From contig WELB01000016.1 in assembly GCA_009602725.1 (NCBI GenBank), positions 226,211 through 251,857 of the forward strand: DNA of 25,647 nt, written 5' to 3'. The DNA is from Spirogloea muscicola. Its lineage: Eukaryota; Streptophyta; Zygnematophyceae; Spirogloeales; Spirogloeaceae. Positions 1 to 10,500 of this stretch are shown here, in pieces (the first letter of the stretch is position 1; each line of letters opens with the position of its first letter). Both the position numbers and the translations under genes were made by a program. The notes below the pieces were generated by a model, which was given only the letters and a program-made list of their open reading frames with translations, searched no databases and had not been told where the DNA came from.

Positions 1-683
1 GCTCGGCGCTGGCGGCGGCGCTGCGGGCGGGCCTGGCGGCGCTGGACGACGGCGGCCCTGGCGGCGGCAACGCCGCCGTGCAGCCGCCACCTTTGCGTGC
101 TGAGGAGGCCTTGGACCCATCGTCGTCTGCCGCCGCCACGCACCGTAGCCGGCCCCCGAGCTTCGACGGTGTGAACGGCAGAGCCACTGACGACGATAAC
201 AGCGACAACGAAGTCGACGACGACGACAACGATGACAATGACGCGGGGGGCGAGCTGGCTGCCCGGGTGGCCGCGCTGCTCGAGAGGCGCCTTCTCTGTC
301 GGGGCTATGATGTGGAGCTGAGGTCGACGGCAGCTGCAGCGGTGGCTGACCCCGGCGGCGGCAGCCCCGACAGCGAGGGCGACGACGGTCGCGACCACAG
401 TGCCTCGTGGGCTGCGCGTGAGCTTGAACTGGAGGAACGGCAGGAGGCGCTGCTCGCCCAGTTGATTGGCAGGGACGCCGAGGGCGGCAGCGCTGCTGGA
501 ACAAGCGCAATGCACGGGTCAGGCTGTCCAAAAGACCAGGCAAAGCGCAGTCAGCATGCGTTCAGCGCCGTGGCGGCGGCGCCGGCTTTGCCAGAGCTCC
601 CACCGGAGGTCCTCGTCCGCATGCAGGTCATTGCCGCCCGTCAACGGCGCGCAGGCATGAGCATCGTTGATGTCGGGTCTTGA
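1..683 (+). CDS. 3' end of an unrecognised acidic low-complexity protein
   Basis: The frame is open from base 3 to the TGA at 681-683 and has no clear start inside the window, so I read it as the last exon, or part of it, of a gene beginning upstream. It encodes about 226 residues: an Ala/Gly-rich beginning, a strongly acidic Asp/Asn stretch (about bases 185-245), a predicted helical Glu/Leu-rich segment (around AARELELEERQEALLAQL, bases 411-464), and a tail beginning near LPELPPEVLVRMQV and ending DVGS. I recognise no domain. In favour of coding: the length of the open frame in GC-rich DNA, the varied helix-like composition of the second half, and the position tail-to-tail with RPC4. Against: GC-rich trinucleotide DNA can stay open by chance. 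Other frames over the same bases look like shadows. Confidence 0.45.
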   Translation, partial: SALAAALRAGLAALDDGGPGGGNAAVQPPPLRAEEALDPSSSAAATHRSRPPSFDGVNGRATDDDNSDNEVDDDDNDDNDAGGELAARVAALLERRLLCRGYDVELRSTAAAAVADPGGGSPDSEGDDGRDHSASWAARELELEERQEALLAQLIGRDAEGGSAAGTSAMHGSGCPKDQAKRSQHAFSAVAAAPALPELPPEVLVRMQVIAARQRRAGMSIVDVGS

Positions 684-1074
684 GAAGGAAGGCGAGGTCA
701 GCCCTAACACCAGCAAACATACTGGGCTGCTGCTGCAAGCGCTGCTAGCGCTATTATGTGTGGCCCTCCTCAGTGTTCCTCCAGGCCGTAGTGACTGTTG
801 GCACGTGCTCGCGGCTTGCTCGCGGCCAGTGATGATGGTTGACATTGCGTGGACTCCTCTGCTCTGAGGGAAGCATTGCAGCAATGGCAACTTGTCAGCC
901 ATTACTGGTGCTTGCAAATCCAAATTCGCAAGAAAGTGCAGTTTCAGGTGCAGCTTATTACGTGCAGGGAGTGCAGCCGCGTCATCACCTCGCGCATTCC
1001 ATGGAGGCCATGTTGTCCAGAGGCCGGCATCAAGAGGAGCCGGGCAGCGTCACCCTCCGCATCTCAGCTCCCCA
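684..1074. other. Convergent intergenic spacer
   Basis: This 391-bp stretch separates the stop of the upstream plus-strand gene from the stop of minus-strand RPC4, so it should hold both 3' UTRs. Short open frames here have no recognisable content. I saw no clear TGTAA-type algal polyadenylation signal on either strand. Confidence 0.5.
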
Positions 1075-3700
1075 CTAGACATTCGCCAAGAGGCTCTCCA
1101 CATCAGGGGTTAGCACGACCCGCTGGGATACATCGCCAAGGAAGAAGCACTCTCGCGAGACAGTGTCGATAGCTGCGAGCTCCTGATGGAAAACACAGGT
1201 CGCACCAGGCAGCGCCTGCAAGCAAAGGAGCGGGGCTTGATATTATTGGTGAACCAACAAGCCTGTGGTAATCACATGGGTAACGCCTTCTGGACATAGC
1301 TGGAGGGTGGGAATATCTAAACAGACTACTAAGATGCAACTAGACGGAAAGCAACTAAGAGTGCAAGTTGTCCTCTAAGTAGCAAGAGAAAACAGTAGGT
1401 TTTGAGTCACAGGCAGAGGAGGGGGGGTTCTGGGTGAGAGCATTCACAGCCGGCCTTGACCATCAGTAGCTGCATCTTGGTGTTAGAGTAGAATGGAGGG
1501 AGGGGATACTGGTGAGCAAATGAGCAAGTAGGGCAGTGACTGTGTACATCACAGTGTACAGGATGGCTGGCACTGACTTACATCGAGAAGGACATTACCC
1601 AGCTTTAGCTTCACGGCACCGCTCTCATACACAAGCAACTTGCCCATGCAGCCACGCGGCAGAGTGGCCAGGTCGAGCAGGCCGGGAGGTGGCGCGCCTT
1701 CTCCGGCCTCACTGCCGTCGCCCTCACTGGCGGGCTGCGCCAAGGGCAGCGCAACTGGGAGCTGGAAAAAGAGCAGCCGCTCCTGCTCGCCTTTGTCCTG
1801 TAAGGAGAGGCCACACGCCGCTTCAGTACAACGGTGGCCCTTGCGCACTACGCTGCTGCTATGCATAAGCTCAAGACAGCAGCCCTTACCCAGAGGCCTA
1901 GCTCCTGCGCAGCGGGCATGGGGTCCTCGTCAAATGCGTCAGGTGCCACCGCTCCAAATTCGGCGAGATCTAGCTTGTCTATCCAGGGTCAAGCGCAGAA
2001 AGCATATCCTTGCGTCAGCACCATATGTGCTGTCCACCGGGGGGAAGGGGCCAGCTCTACATGCATAACAACAAGGAGGGCTTCCGCCATTGCCAAAGAT
2101 GAACAAAATACAGGGAGGCCATCCACGCTCTCATGACCATAGCCTCGCAGGCCTCTGAGATGCTCACTAGGGTCATTACCAGAGGCACCGACATGTGGCG
2201 GCCGGAGTGGCAGCGTGATGGGATAGTACTTGGTGTAGTCCTGCACATGCCGTGAGTGTGTGAGGAAGCACGCTGGCAGGTCTAGGCGGCTGCCAGCCGG
2301 TCACAACGACAGTCTCTGCACGTCTCTGAGAGCCCCGCTGCAAGCTCAACGTGACGGGCGATTGGCAGAGCAATGAGCGTTGGATCCAGGCTGAGTGCGA
2401 GTCTCAGGCCTGAGAAGCTGCACAGAGCAGCATCTTGCTGCACAGAGCAGCATCTTCCAGGTGCCTCACCAGTGGCTCCATGTCGCAGCGCTTGACCTTG
2501 CCATTCTCTGGCTCAAATAGTTCTTCCAGGCCTTCTGCAGCACAATACAGGCAGGAGCAGCAAGCTTGGCGATGAGATGCAGCACAATTAGCAAGCCTGT
2601 CGATGCAAGTCCTGCTCAAGCAGGTGCATGCAGCCGCCAGGGGGATATTTTGCAACTACTGAAAGAGTTGATTGTCTGGTGAGACTGAAGAGTGCTGAGG
2701 ACTACATTGAAGACATGATCGTGCATACAATGGGATCAAGAATAATAGTACACCAAACAGGACACAGTGCTCGGCCTTCAGAGCAGCCTCTGCCGTGCGC
2801 CTGCGGTGGCGCTCTTGACCTGATGACAATGATTGCAGGGGACTTGCTTAAGTTATGCAAGTCAAGTTAAGGCAGTGCCAGATGACACAAGGCAGCAGGG
2901 GCTCACCTTGGAAGCTGAGCAGTCGGTCCTTAGCATCCGCAGCAAGTGTGCCCCCTCTTCTGCCAGCCCCACCACCTCCACCACCGGTCTTCGCGCCTTC
3001 GCGAGATGCCTGGTCGACCGCCGCCGCATCTCTAGGCTGGGAGGCCTTGGCCGTGCTGGCAGCTGCTTCGGCACTGAAGCCAAATGCGACTCGCTGCGGC
3101 GGCGGGGCTGCACGCATGTGCCACAATTGCATCACATTGCATCACAATCAATAGCCAGAAGCAGAAGCAGAACCCTTCAAGAAAGCCCAGCTGGCAATCT
3201 CCGCGCGTACACTAGCTGGCAATAGCCATAGCTGCTTGTGTCAGCCTGTGCCATGGCTGTGCCTGCACCAACGACCGCGTCGCAGGTGCCAGTACAGAGC
3301 TGCAGGCAGGCCTGCAGTGCTACCTTTGGGGCCCTGCAGCAGCCGCCGCCCCTGCCATCCTTCCCCGTCCTCCTGAAGCTTCAAGCGAGCAGAGCGGCAT
3401 CAAGGACGGGCCTGGAGCCCGTGGCAACAGCTCCTACTGCTTTACCACTCTATGATGCTGCGCACTCAGACTTCTGTGCCAAAAGAATGTCTTGTTACGC
3501 TTGCAACTAATATTGACAATCGGGAACACAACCGATCTCAGGCTTAACATTAGGCTCGACGTTGTGGTCTTATAAGTGTTATGCTCCTGAGCAGCAGGCT
3601 CCTGCACCTTGCGCGGCCGCTGGCCCTCACTGGCTGCTGCTCCCGCCTCTCGAGCATCGCTCTGACTGCGAATGCTGGCAGCAAGACCAATTGCTGACAT
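1075..3700 (-). CDS. RPC4: RNA polymerase III subunit RPC4 (POLR3D/Rpc53 family), eight-exon model
   Basis: RPC4 is a nuclear Pol III subunit that works with RPC5 in initiation and termination. Model exons in coding order: 3700-3608, 3372-3324, 3107-2907, 2534-2470, 2240-2180, 1978-1890, 1797-1582, 1215-1075. All have GT/AG borders and compatible phases, giving 304 aa. The C-terminal domain is diagnostic: YTKYYPITLPLRPP (about residues 138-151), ERLLFFQLPVALPL, then MGKLLVYESGAVKLKLG, GATCVFHQEL, CFFLGDV and VVLTPDVESLL just before the TAG. These follow the family's order (FQLP, GKLL..SG.V.L.LG, F.QE, ..SPD.ESLL). The last four exons are strong. The first four (start MSAIGL, a Gly/Ala-rich exon with RVAFGF, and an acidic GLEELFEP exon) rest on phase agreement and resemblance to the poorly conserved N terminus. 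The length suits plant RPC4 proteins. Confidence 0.85.
2417..2456. repeat. 20-bp tandem duplication in an RPC4 intron
   Basis: Two identical 20-bp units (2417-2436 and 2437-2456) lie just inside the intron that follows RPC4 exon 4, about 12 nt past the 5' splice site at 2469. Read on the minus strand the exon frame stays open through both copies. Confidence 0.85.
3126..3145. repeat. 10-bp tandem duplication in an RPC4 intron
   Basis: The decamer ATTGCATCAC occurs twice in direct succession just upstream, in the sense of transcription, of the 3' splice site of RPC4 exon 3. It looks like slippage and nothing more. Confidence 0.7.
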
Positions 3701-3931
3701 GCTGTCATATGGACGGAGGCGACTGGAGCAGGGCAAGCTGGGGGTGCAGCGTCACAGACCGACTGAAATGCAGCAACAGCTCAGCCGCCGCACCTTGCGA
3801 CTGCTGATGCGTGTGGCAGCTTCTTGACGGCCCGCCTCGCGGGGACCTTTGGCACGAACTTGGTCTGCAATTAGCCCCAAGGGCCGGCGTGAGTGGGCCT
3901 CGCCTGCCATAAGTCCGCCAGCTTTAGCACC
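3701..3931. other. Presumed RPC4 5' flank
   Basis: This lies immediately upstream of the proposed RPC4 start on the minus strand. Open frames continue a short way past the chosen ATG but show nothing recognisable, so an earlier start or a non-coding first exon is possible. I see no TATA box or other defined promoter element. Confidence 0.35.
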
Positions 3932-3981
3932 TGAACCCTAGACCCTAAATTCTAACCCTAAACCCTGACCCTGAACCCTGA
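3932..3981. repeat. Short degenerate telomere-like tract (CCCTAAA-type)
   Basis: About seven imperfect units occur in a row: CCCTAGA, CCCTAAA, a TTCTAA variant, CCCTAAA, then CCCTGA variants. The clean units match the plant and green-algal repeat (TTTAGGG read on the other strand). Single-copy genes on both sides make this an interstitial relic, not a chromosome end. Confidence 0.7.
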
Positions 3982-4072
3982 GCTTGGCAAAGGAATGCGG
4001 CTGCTGAGCGGCTGTAAGTGTCAGCCAGGTGCATATCGAGGGTGTTTATGACTATCATAGCGGAGCCAAACT

Positions 4073-4102
4073 CAATTAGCGGGAAATTGGCCCTGCTAAT
4101 TG
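4073..4102. repeat. Inverted repeat (hairpin) with 8-bp perfect arms
   Basis: CAATTAGC (4073-4080) is matched by GCTAATTG (4095-4102). A nested GGG/CCC pair extends the stem toward an AT-rich loop with one unpaired T. The minus strand is open across it, encoding a hydrophobic stretch that includes FPLIEFGSAMIVINT. I do not recognise this peptide and would not call a gene from it. Confidence 0.7.
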
Positions 4103-4455
4103 AATAGATCTGGGAATAGACCTTGCGGACGCCTCCGGTGGTGAACTCGTCGGCGGCCGTGAGGCCGCCCCCGCAGGCTGCCTCCCCCACCGCCGGGCCC
4201 GGCGGCGGCNTGGCGGCCCTCTTGCCCTTGCCCTCGTCCTGCTGCCGGGTTCCCATGTCTCCGCGCGCTCGCCGTCCCGTTGAGCGGGCACTAGCTGGGC
4301 CGGCGGAGCTCGCGGCTCATCGCGGCTGAGCGGCAAGGCCGCGCTCTCGCCAAGGCCGCCAAGGGCCAGCCCGCCGGAGCGCCGGCAGCCACGGCGGCCT
4401 CCCGGGAGGAGGCCATCCGCTGCGGCCTGGAAGCGGGTGCCAGAGTGCAGCGGCT

Positions 4456-4456
<1 letters not shown>

Positions 4457-4490
<34 letters not shown>
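4457..4490. repeat. (CGG)n microsatellite, about 11 units
   Basis: An uninterrupted CGG run lies inside the Cys-rich part of LINE copy 1. Both strands stay open across it, giving meaningless poly-Gly, poly-Arg or poly-Pro readings. The single undetermined base of the window (4210) lies in similar GC-rich sequence nearby. Confidence 0.9.
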
Positions 4491-4492
<2 letters not shown>

Positions 4493-4735
4493 GGCGGTGT
4501 GTCGGGGGGTCACTGCGGTGAAGAACGCGGCTTCGAGGAGGAGTGCAACTTCCACTGCTCGGCCCGCTTCACGCGACGCCGGGTACCGTGCGGTCGTGGA
4601 AGTGAACAACATCATGCCTATCACCACGGATGCCCAGGGACGTCATCATCGCCGCACACTTGACATTGTGGGCGTGCAACCTGGTGGAGGACCAAGGGCT
4701 TTGGTCGATATTGTGGTTACGAAAGCCTATAAAGG

Positions 4736-4804
4736 CTTGCATCCCTTCTCCATTCTTTTGGGCTGGCCTCTCCCAGCCACCAGTTAATCTGGCCGCGCTT
4801 GCTT
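4736..4804 (+). mobile_element. 69-bp hairpin repeat inserted in the LINE relic with 9-bp target duplication
   Basis: CTATAAAGG occurs directly at both borders (4727-4735 and 4805-4813). Removing the insert and one copy rejoins the LINE sequence just after its DIVVT motif. The insert carries the hairpin GGCTGG (4761-4766), loop CCTCTC, CCAGCC (4773-4778), flanked by CATTCTTTT and CAGTTAATCTGGCC. It has no coding capacity, no poly(A) tail and no convincing terminal inverted repeats. The same core lies in the 3' UTR of LINE copies 2 and 4, so it may be a short non-autonomous element using the LINE 3' end. Confidence 0.75.
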
Positions 4805-5371
4805 CTATAAAGGTCCAGCATCGACACATCGCTGGCCACGCAGTGGGCAGTGCTGAACAAAGAAAGTTGCCGCACTACTCCGATTACCCCCGATGTGATC
4901 AGCTCTTGCCAGCGGCAATCGACATCTTTGGCTGCTTAGGTCCTCGTTTCCTTACTCTCCTTCAAGACATAGCCGATCTAGGCTACACACGACATGCAGA
5001 TGTTTTCCCGGCTGAGATGGGCTTGCCAGCTGCTTATCTGTCGTTGTTGCGACGACGAGTTTCGGCCTGTTTGCAGCGTGCTCAGGCTAATGCTTTGCAC
5101 CAGAAAGCTGGGCGAGCTCTAGTTGGTGGCAGAAGGGCTTCGTATCTGCCATCTAGTATTCAGGCATCGGTTAACGACCTTTATGTTTTGACCCGTGGTT
5201 ACTGAGCGGGTCAATCTACTGAAGGTTATGTAGGTCTTAAGATGTGCTTGCCTTTGTACTTGGCCATTTGGCCTTCGTTTGTTTCAAATGTACGAAATTC
5301 CTTCACGGCATAGCCGGCCTCAGAAGTAGTGGGGCGCAGGGGGAAAGGAAATGGAGTGCGTCGTTAGACAA

Positions 5372-5470
5372 GGCAAGCGCGGCCAGATTAACTGGTGGCT
5401 GGGAAAGGCCAGCCCAAAGGAATGGACAAGGTCTTAAGGAGCCGGAGTGCTAAGGACTGAGACAGCAGCA
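5372..5470 (-). mobile_element. Inverted LINE 3'-UTR fragment with hairpin
   Basis: On the minus strand this reads as the same 3'-UTR block that follows LINE copy 2 (16555-16655): a CTGTCTCAGTCC...AGCACTCC segment, CCATTCCTTTGGGCTGG, the hairpin (arms 5397-5402 and 5409-5414) and AGTTAATCTGGCCGCGCTTG. No coding part is attached, so it is a severely 5'-truncated or broken copy. Confidence 0.75.
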
Positions 5471-5476
5471 ATCAGC

Positions 5477-5530
5477 AAGCGCGGGAAGACTAACTGGTGG
5501 CTGAGAGAGGCCAGCCCAAAGGAATGGAAT
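5477..5530 (-). mobile_element. Second inverted copy of the hairpin block
   Basis: A shorter and more diverged copy lies about 100 bp from the previous one in the same orientation. The hairpin (5499-5516) has one mismatch in its stem. The two together look like a tandem duplication or two nested insertions. Confidence 0.65.
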
Positions 5531-6230
5531 GGTATTTAAGTAATGGAGGGCCTGTGCCCTTGCGCTTGCTCACTCGGGGATATTGGTGTCCCCCTTAGCC
5601 AGCTCATTACCCAGTTTACGCATGAACGCAGAGAGCCAGCTGGGCTGGCCTACCACTCCTGTCATGTGCATCGCGCACCTTCTCCCTCTGCCAGGGCTCC
5701 TGACTGGGCTTGCGCGCCTTCCCAGCCCGTCCAAGTCAGTAATGCTGGCCTGTCCTGACCAATTTGTACATTGCCTTTTCGGTTGGCCACTTAGCCGCTA
5801 TGATTGTTGGAGCTTGCTATGCAATAGACCACAGTAGCAGCCGCTTCTTTCCTCACGAAACGAAGCCCTCAAGCGCTCCCAGCTTCCTGCAGCTCCTTCT
5901 GATGTCAGCAGGTCCTTTCCTTCTCTCTGCTTATATGGAGATTATTGCCAGTGCTATCTTTCATTTACCGAGCTGAGCGACTGGTTGAGCTCCCTGGCTA
6001 GCCACTGGCATTAATCCCCCTTACTTGTGTGCGCATCCTTCCCAAGACCTCACCCACTCCTTTGAGGCCACCGTTCACAGCCCCTTCGATCAAACAACCC
6101 TGCACACGCACATGGCTAGCTTTCACGCCCACAGTCCCATACGCACAGATGCCTGCCTCAAGAGTCATGCTGGCTGCCTCCACCGCTCTGTATTAGCACT
6201 CCCTCAAAAGGAATAGCCAGGTGCATGCCT
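5531..6230. other. CT-rich repeat-like stretch without a gene
   Basis: Pyrimidine-rich sequence with several degenerate GGCTGGC/GCCAGC motifs (for example near 5636-5652) resembles the LINE 3' regions in composition. Open frames are short and unrecognisable, so I regard it as decayed transposon DNA. Confidence 0.4.
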
Positions 6231-7557
6231 GCACACTTATGAGTTAGTGGTGGTTCCCGACCCATTTAGAAGGCGATATATTAGCATAGCTAGTGCTTAA
6301 CCACTTACTTCTATCGACTTGATTGGCTCGACTGGGATCAATCCAAACAGAAGTCCATCACCATTGCCTGCTACAGAATGGCAAAGTTGAAGCCAAAGCT
6401 AGCTGCCACGGCTGCAAGCAGATTCCACCAACCCTTGCACCCCTCCCAGTGTGGGTATTTTGAAGCCAGAAGAAGCGAGTAGTCACAGCCAATTATGCCG
6501 CTTGGAAGAGCGCTGCATATGGTAGCTTGCCATTCTTTATTCTAGAGACGACATAATTTTCGCAGGGGAGGTTGCGGTCAAACTGAGTCAAGACATCCAT
6601 TGTGACAGTTTTATGGTTGGACAGTTTAGAGAGTTTAAGCTGGAATGGGGTAGAAAATTAGGATTGCCAGCAGCCGGTCAGCTTGAGCTGTGTAATTGAC
6701 ATGGAGGCCAGCAGTGCCTCTGGGCTCGGGAAAAAAATGTCATCAACACCACGGGGTGATGTCACGAAAATGCACATGGCTATGAGGATCCCGGCATCCC
6801 AGCTCTAGAAGGTGGAGCACAGGCCTGCATCATACAGAAGTAACACGTGAAAGGAGTTGCTTGGGTAGCAATATTGAGAAGGAACACACATCAGCAGGAG
6901 ATGATGATGGTGCGTCTCTCCTGTCGATACTGGTGCTGGCAGTGCTGCAGCATGATGCATCAACAAGCACCTTGACATTGTGTACGAACTTGTACCTGTC
7001 TGGGGCATATTAGAGGAAACAGTTCAAGGGCCTCAAACCCCTCGGCTCAACTCCAGCAAAAAGCAGAGTGACGGTACTGTAGCTGCTGCTGAGGTCAAAG
7101 GCTGGGCACTGAAGTGACGGGGGGAGTCCCAGGCTGAGCCTGCACCTGCAGCTGGCACTGCGGGTACCAGCAACTCCAATGGCATCACTCCCATTCTCCT
7201 TCCCTATTACTCCTTAAGTCACTGAAGAAGAGCACTCCACTTGACAGCCTCCAATGGATACATCCAATCTTCTCTCCTCACTTTCCAAGCAGCCTCACAG
7301 CAGGTGCATCTGCGAAGCTGGTCTGGTGGAGGTAGCAGGAGGACGGCCTCGACCATGAGAGTAAAATAGACTGCAACGTCCTGGAGCAGAGTGCCGCAAT
7401 GGTGTTATCCTCTTTGTCATGGACCTCACAAACCAGTGAAGCAGTCAGTTAAATATGTGAGGAAGCAGGCCTCCAAGTTGCTCAAATAATAGGCTCATCA
7501 CTGCAAGCCCCACGCTTCTCCAAGTACAATCTGGTGAACACAGCCCTTATATCAGCT
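6231..7557. other. Downstream flank of the TBC gene, no gene seen
   Basis: The TBC gene ends at 7558 on the minus strand, so its 3' UTR should occupy the right part of this block. Frames are short on both strands; the longest, a minus frame at 6805-7008, has no recognisable content. I found no clear polyadenylation signal. Confidence 0.4.
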
Positions 7558-10500
7558 TCAGATCGTTGCTGCACTGTCTTGAGGACCCCGCCGGGCTGGA
7601 CTGAGCTTCCGCAAGCGGCCTTCGAGCTCCGCAATGACTGCCGGCTGCTGCTTCTTACGCTGCCGGGAGATTGTAGTCATTGACATGGACCCCAACTTGT
7701 CAAATGCAACCTGCAGCAAAGGTTAAGCAACGAATAAGAAATACAGATACTTGGCCTTTACATTGCTCTTCCCTGTTGAAGTGCCACCTGTCCTAGACGG
7801 ACATGTATGATTCCTAAATCACTTCGCACTGCGCCTTTGAAGGGCCAAAACTGACAGCTAAGCACCAACAGCTGTAGAGTATCTTATGAGAACCATGTCC
7901 TTGGCAGTAAATAGTCAAGACTGCTTGCCGACGACTGCAAAAGACACAGTGCCACAGCACAACCTGCTACACATCAGCATAAGCATACATAATGAGCTTC
8001 TCGGCGCAGCGGAGTTGCCACCTTGAGAAGAACATCAGGGTCGAATGTGTGATGGGTGAAGGTTTGCAGTATCTTAATTGCATCTCCCAAGTTCTGCGCT
8101 ACGAGTAGCTCTGACTCTTTCATCTGCCATTGTACACGGACCACAAGTGGAACTGATTGGTTAGTGACGCAAGATATGCATTCGCAATCAAGCAAGACTT
8201 TCTTCTTGCTCAGTTTCCCATATGATCCTCTTACCTATGATGGCAGTACAGGCTTGATTGCAAATGGGCTTTTAAAAGTTAGTGGTAGCTCAAGAACAAA
8301 CAGAAGCAAATACTTGCGGTTGAATTGAGTGTTGTAGGCTGCAGAGACTGTAGGTCTGTGAGCACCTTAAATATAGCCAATCCCAACCTAAACAACACCT
8401 TCGCTCCTTCATTGAAGAGCACATCCCACACCCTCAATGTTGTCTGCACAGAAACAAGTGTCAGCTGGCAATATGCATGGTCTGCATCTTGTTGCAATAA
8501 CTTCTGACTGCCGCCTTAAGTACTTATTGCTTACATTGTCCAGTGTGTAGAAGTGCTCAGTATCAGGAGGCCAGGATATTCAGTGAGACACCAGTCATAC
8601 CTCCGCAGGAAAGCTCTTGGCGAAGATACACAAGAACCACTCTGTGCAGACCAAGGAGAGCTCGAAGGATATTGCATCCAGGTGTGCTGATAACCTGCCA
8701 GCATGTTCAAGTTAGGCGAGCAGAGATCATGGCTCTGAGCTTCTTAATGACAAGAATGATTGTATGTCCCCCTCATTAACTGTACATACAACACATTGTG
8801 ACAAGCAACAGATCTATGTGTCATACTTGGGTAGCTTCTTGATCAGAAGATCCTTCAAAACCCGCTGCTCCACGTGGCAGCCTAGCAGATCCTCTGAGTA
8901 GCTGTCAGTAAGTAAGACATCTTCAAGGAGAACAGCCAGCAGCCAGAAGGCTTCTTCCTCTGTCCTCATCACTAGCAGTAAATATGCTGCTACAAAGTTC
9001 ATGCCCTGCAACCATGATTGCACCTGCATTGGTGAGTCTCACTGCCAGCAGGAGGTAAAGTGCAGGGTCCACAATGTCCACAAGGTTTGAGCACACTCTC
9101 ACACACTTAACCTAGTGGAGCCTGAGATACACAGAAGGACTTGCACGGTTCTGAGAACTACCTGGCAGTATCCAACTCGAGAATCTCGCCAAGAGTAGGC
9201 AACTAGCACTCGCCTAAGAGCAGCTCTGCCCTCCTCTGTATCAATCTTAGGATGGCAGGGAAAGGTTCTATGCAAGTCCTGCATCACACACACAAGAGTC
9301 ACCAGGATGTCAGAAAGTAGAGACGTAAACACAGTGAGTACACCAGTACTATGAGCATAGGAGGAACATGCTAGGACCAAGCACTACAAGGCAGGAGATG
9401 GGGCGTTGATTGCCATTATCAAGTGGACAGAGGAATAATGCAGGTCCCAGCTCTTCAATGTGAATGCTTACTGCTTCTATCTGTTTGGTGGATATGCTCT
9501 CCTTTCCTTGCACCGCTCTCAGCAGATCCCTGTAATATCCCTCTGGTGCCTGTTCCTTTTTTCTGGTGGCTCCTGATATAGCATTCCAGACCTTTGGGCG
9601 CAGTTGCAATGGTATCCCCTTCCGAATCAGCCTCTTTAGTAGGATACTGCAGACAACAATCAAGAGCAGGTGGTGATGTGAACAAGTGGCATGGTAGTAG
9701 AGCAAGTTCAGACAGCTGTGGAGGGCTGTCGGCAAGAAGAACCATTGCTCATAGATCTAAGAATGCTTCAGTGTAAGTCCAGCATCAGCAGCCTTCATAT
9801 CTCCAACCTTTCCCCACCCCCCCCTCTCCTCCAAACCCGCCCCCCCCCCGTCCGGGACTAATGACTGCTGTTTGCATTCGTGGAGTTCACAGTATACAGG
9901 ATCAGCAGTTCAGGACATTGATTTCCTGTGTTGGACAGAGAAGTGGTCAAGAACCTTGGCATATTAATGTGGTGAACCACAGTCACAATGCTACAATTTA
10001 GTACCTGTTCCCGGCAGTGGAAATTGCATTGGACAAAGAAGTCGAGAAGCTCTGATCAGACGCCTCCCCAGGCACCGAAGGACTCGGGGAAGTTGGCTGC
10101 GAATGGCTGGCCACATGGTAACTGAGACTCCTGGCCCATTTGGTGCCGACCGAGGTGACTACATGTGACAAGGAGGACGAGGAGGTGCTCTGCGGCGAGG
10201 AGGGCGGATTGGCCACTTCTGGCTGCAGGTACCATCCGGCACCCCTGTTCGCTTCATACGCCCACCACACCCTCGCCTGCTCCTTCATGCGCTCCTCAAC
10301 TTGGTTCTGCACAAAGCCCTCACCTTTGTCAGCCTCGGCGCCCGAGTCGCCGTGCCTCCTTAACTTTCCCACTCAGCATGCAATTGTGTCAGCGGGCTCG
10401 ACTTAGTCAGCCTTACAAAAAGCTTAGGTCATGCAATGTGGTCAAGCAGAGACAGAATTCATAATATGGACAAGTCCTTATGCTGTGTCAGGCCATGCCG

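Larger units (their letters stand above)
4441..5310 (+). mobile_element. LINE relic, C-terminal part of the reverse-transcriptase ORF plus 3' UTR (copy 1)
   Basis: The decayed reading contains a CxxC beginning (CSGC, now swollen by a CGG run), DAGYRAVVEVNNIMP, GGGPRALVDIVVT, HYSDYP, a helix-rich segment with FLTLLQDIADL and AYLSLLRRRVSACLQ, and the ending VNDLYVLTRGY with a stop at 5203-5205. This order (Cys cluster, AGY...E, PR..VDIVVT, KYSD, LLRRL, LQR) matches what I know of the C-terminal region after the RT domain in algal LINE proteins, where a restriction-like endonuclease often sits. Frames change at least twice and a 69-bp element interrupts it after VVTKA. About 100 bp past the stop are shared with copies 2 and 3. 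No RT catalytic core is present, so it is 5'-truncated and dead. Its left edge is uncertain and may lie near 4130. Confidence 0.75.

Noticed and set aside
4076-4627. 183-codon minus frame with poly-Pro
   Set aside because: It is the antisense of a CGG run and GC-rich LINE sequence, crosses the undetermined base, and the plus strand has the recognisable LINE motifs.
5583-5976. Overlapping plus frames with hydrophobic segments
   Set aside because: They lie in CT-rich repeat-like DNA, share no family features, and no splice-consistent model joins them.
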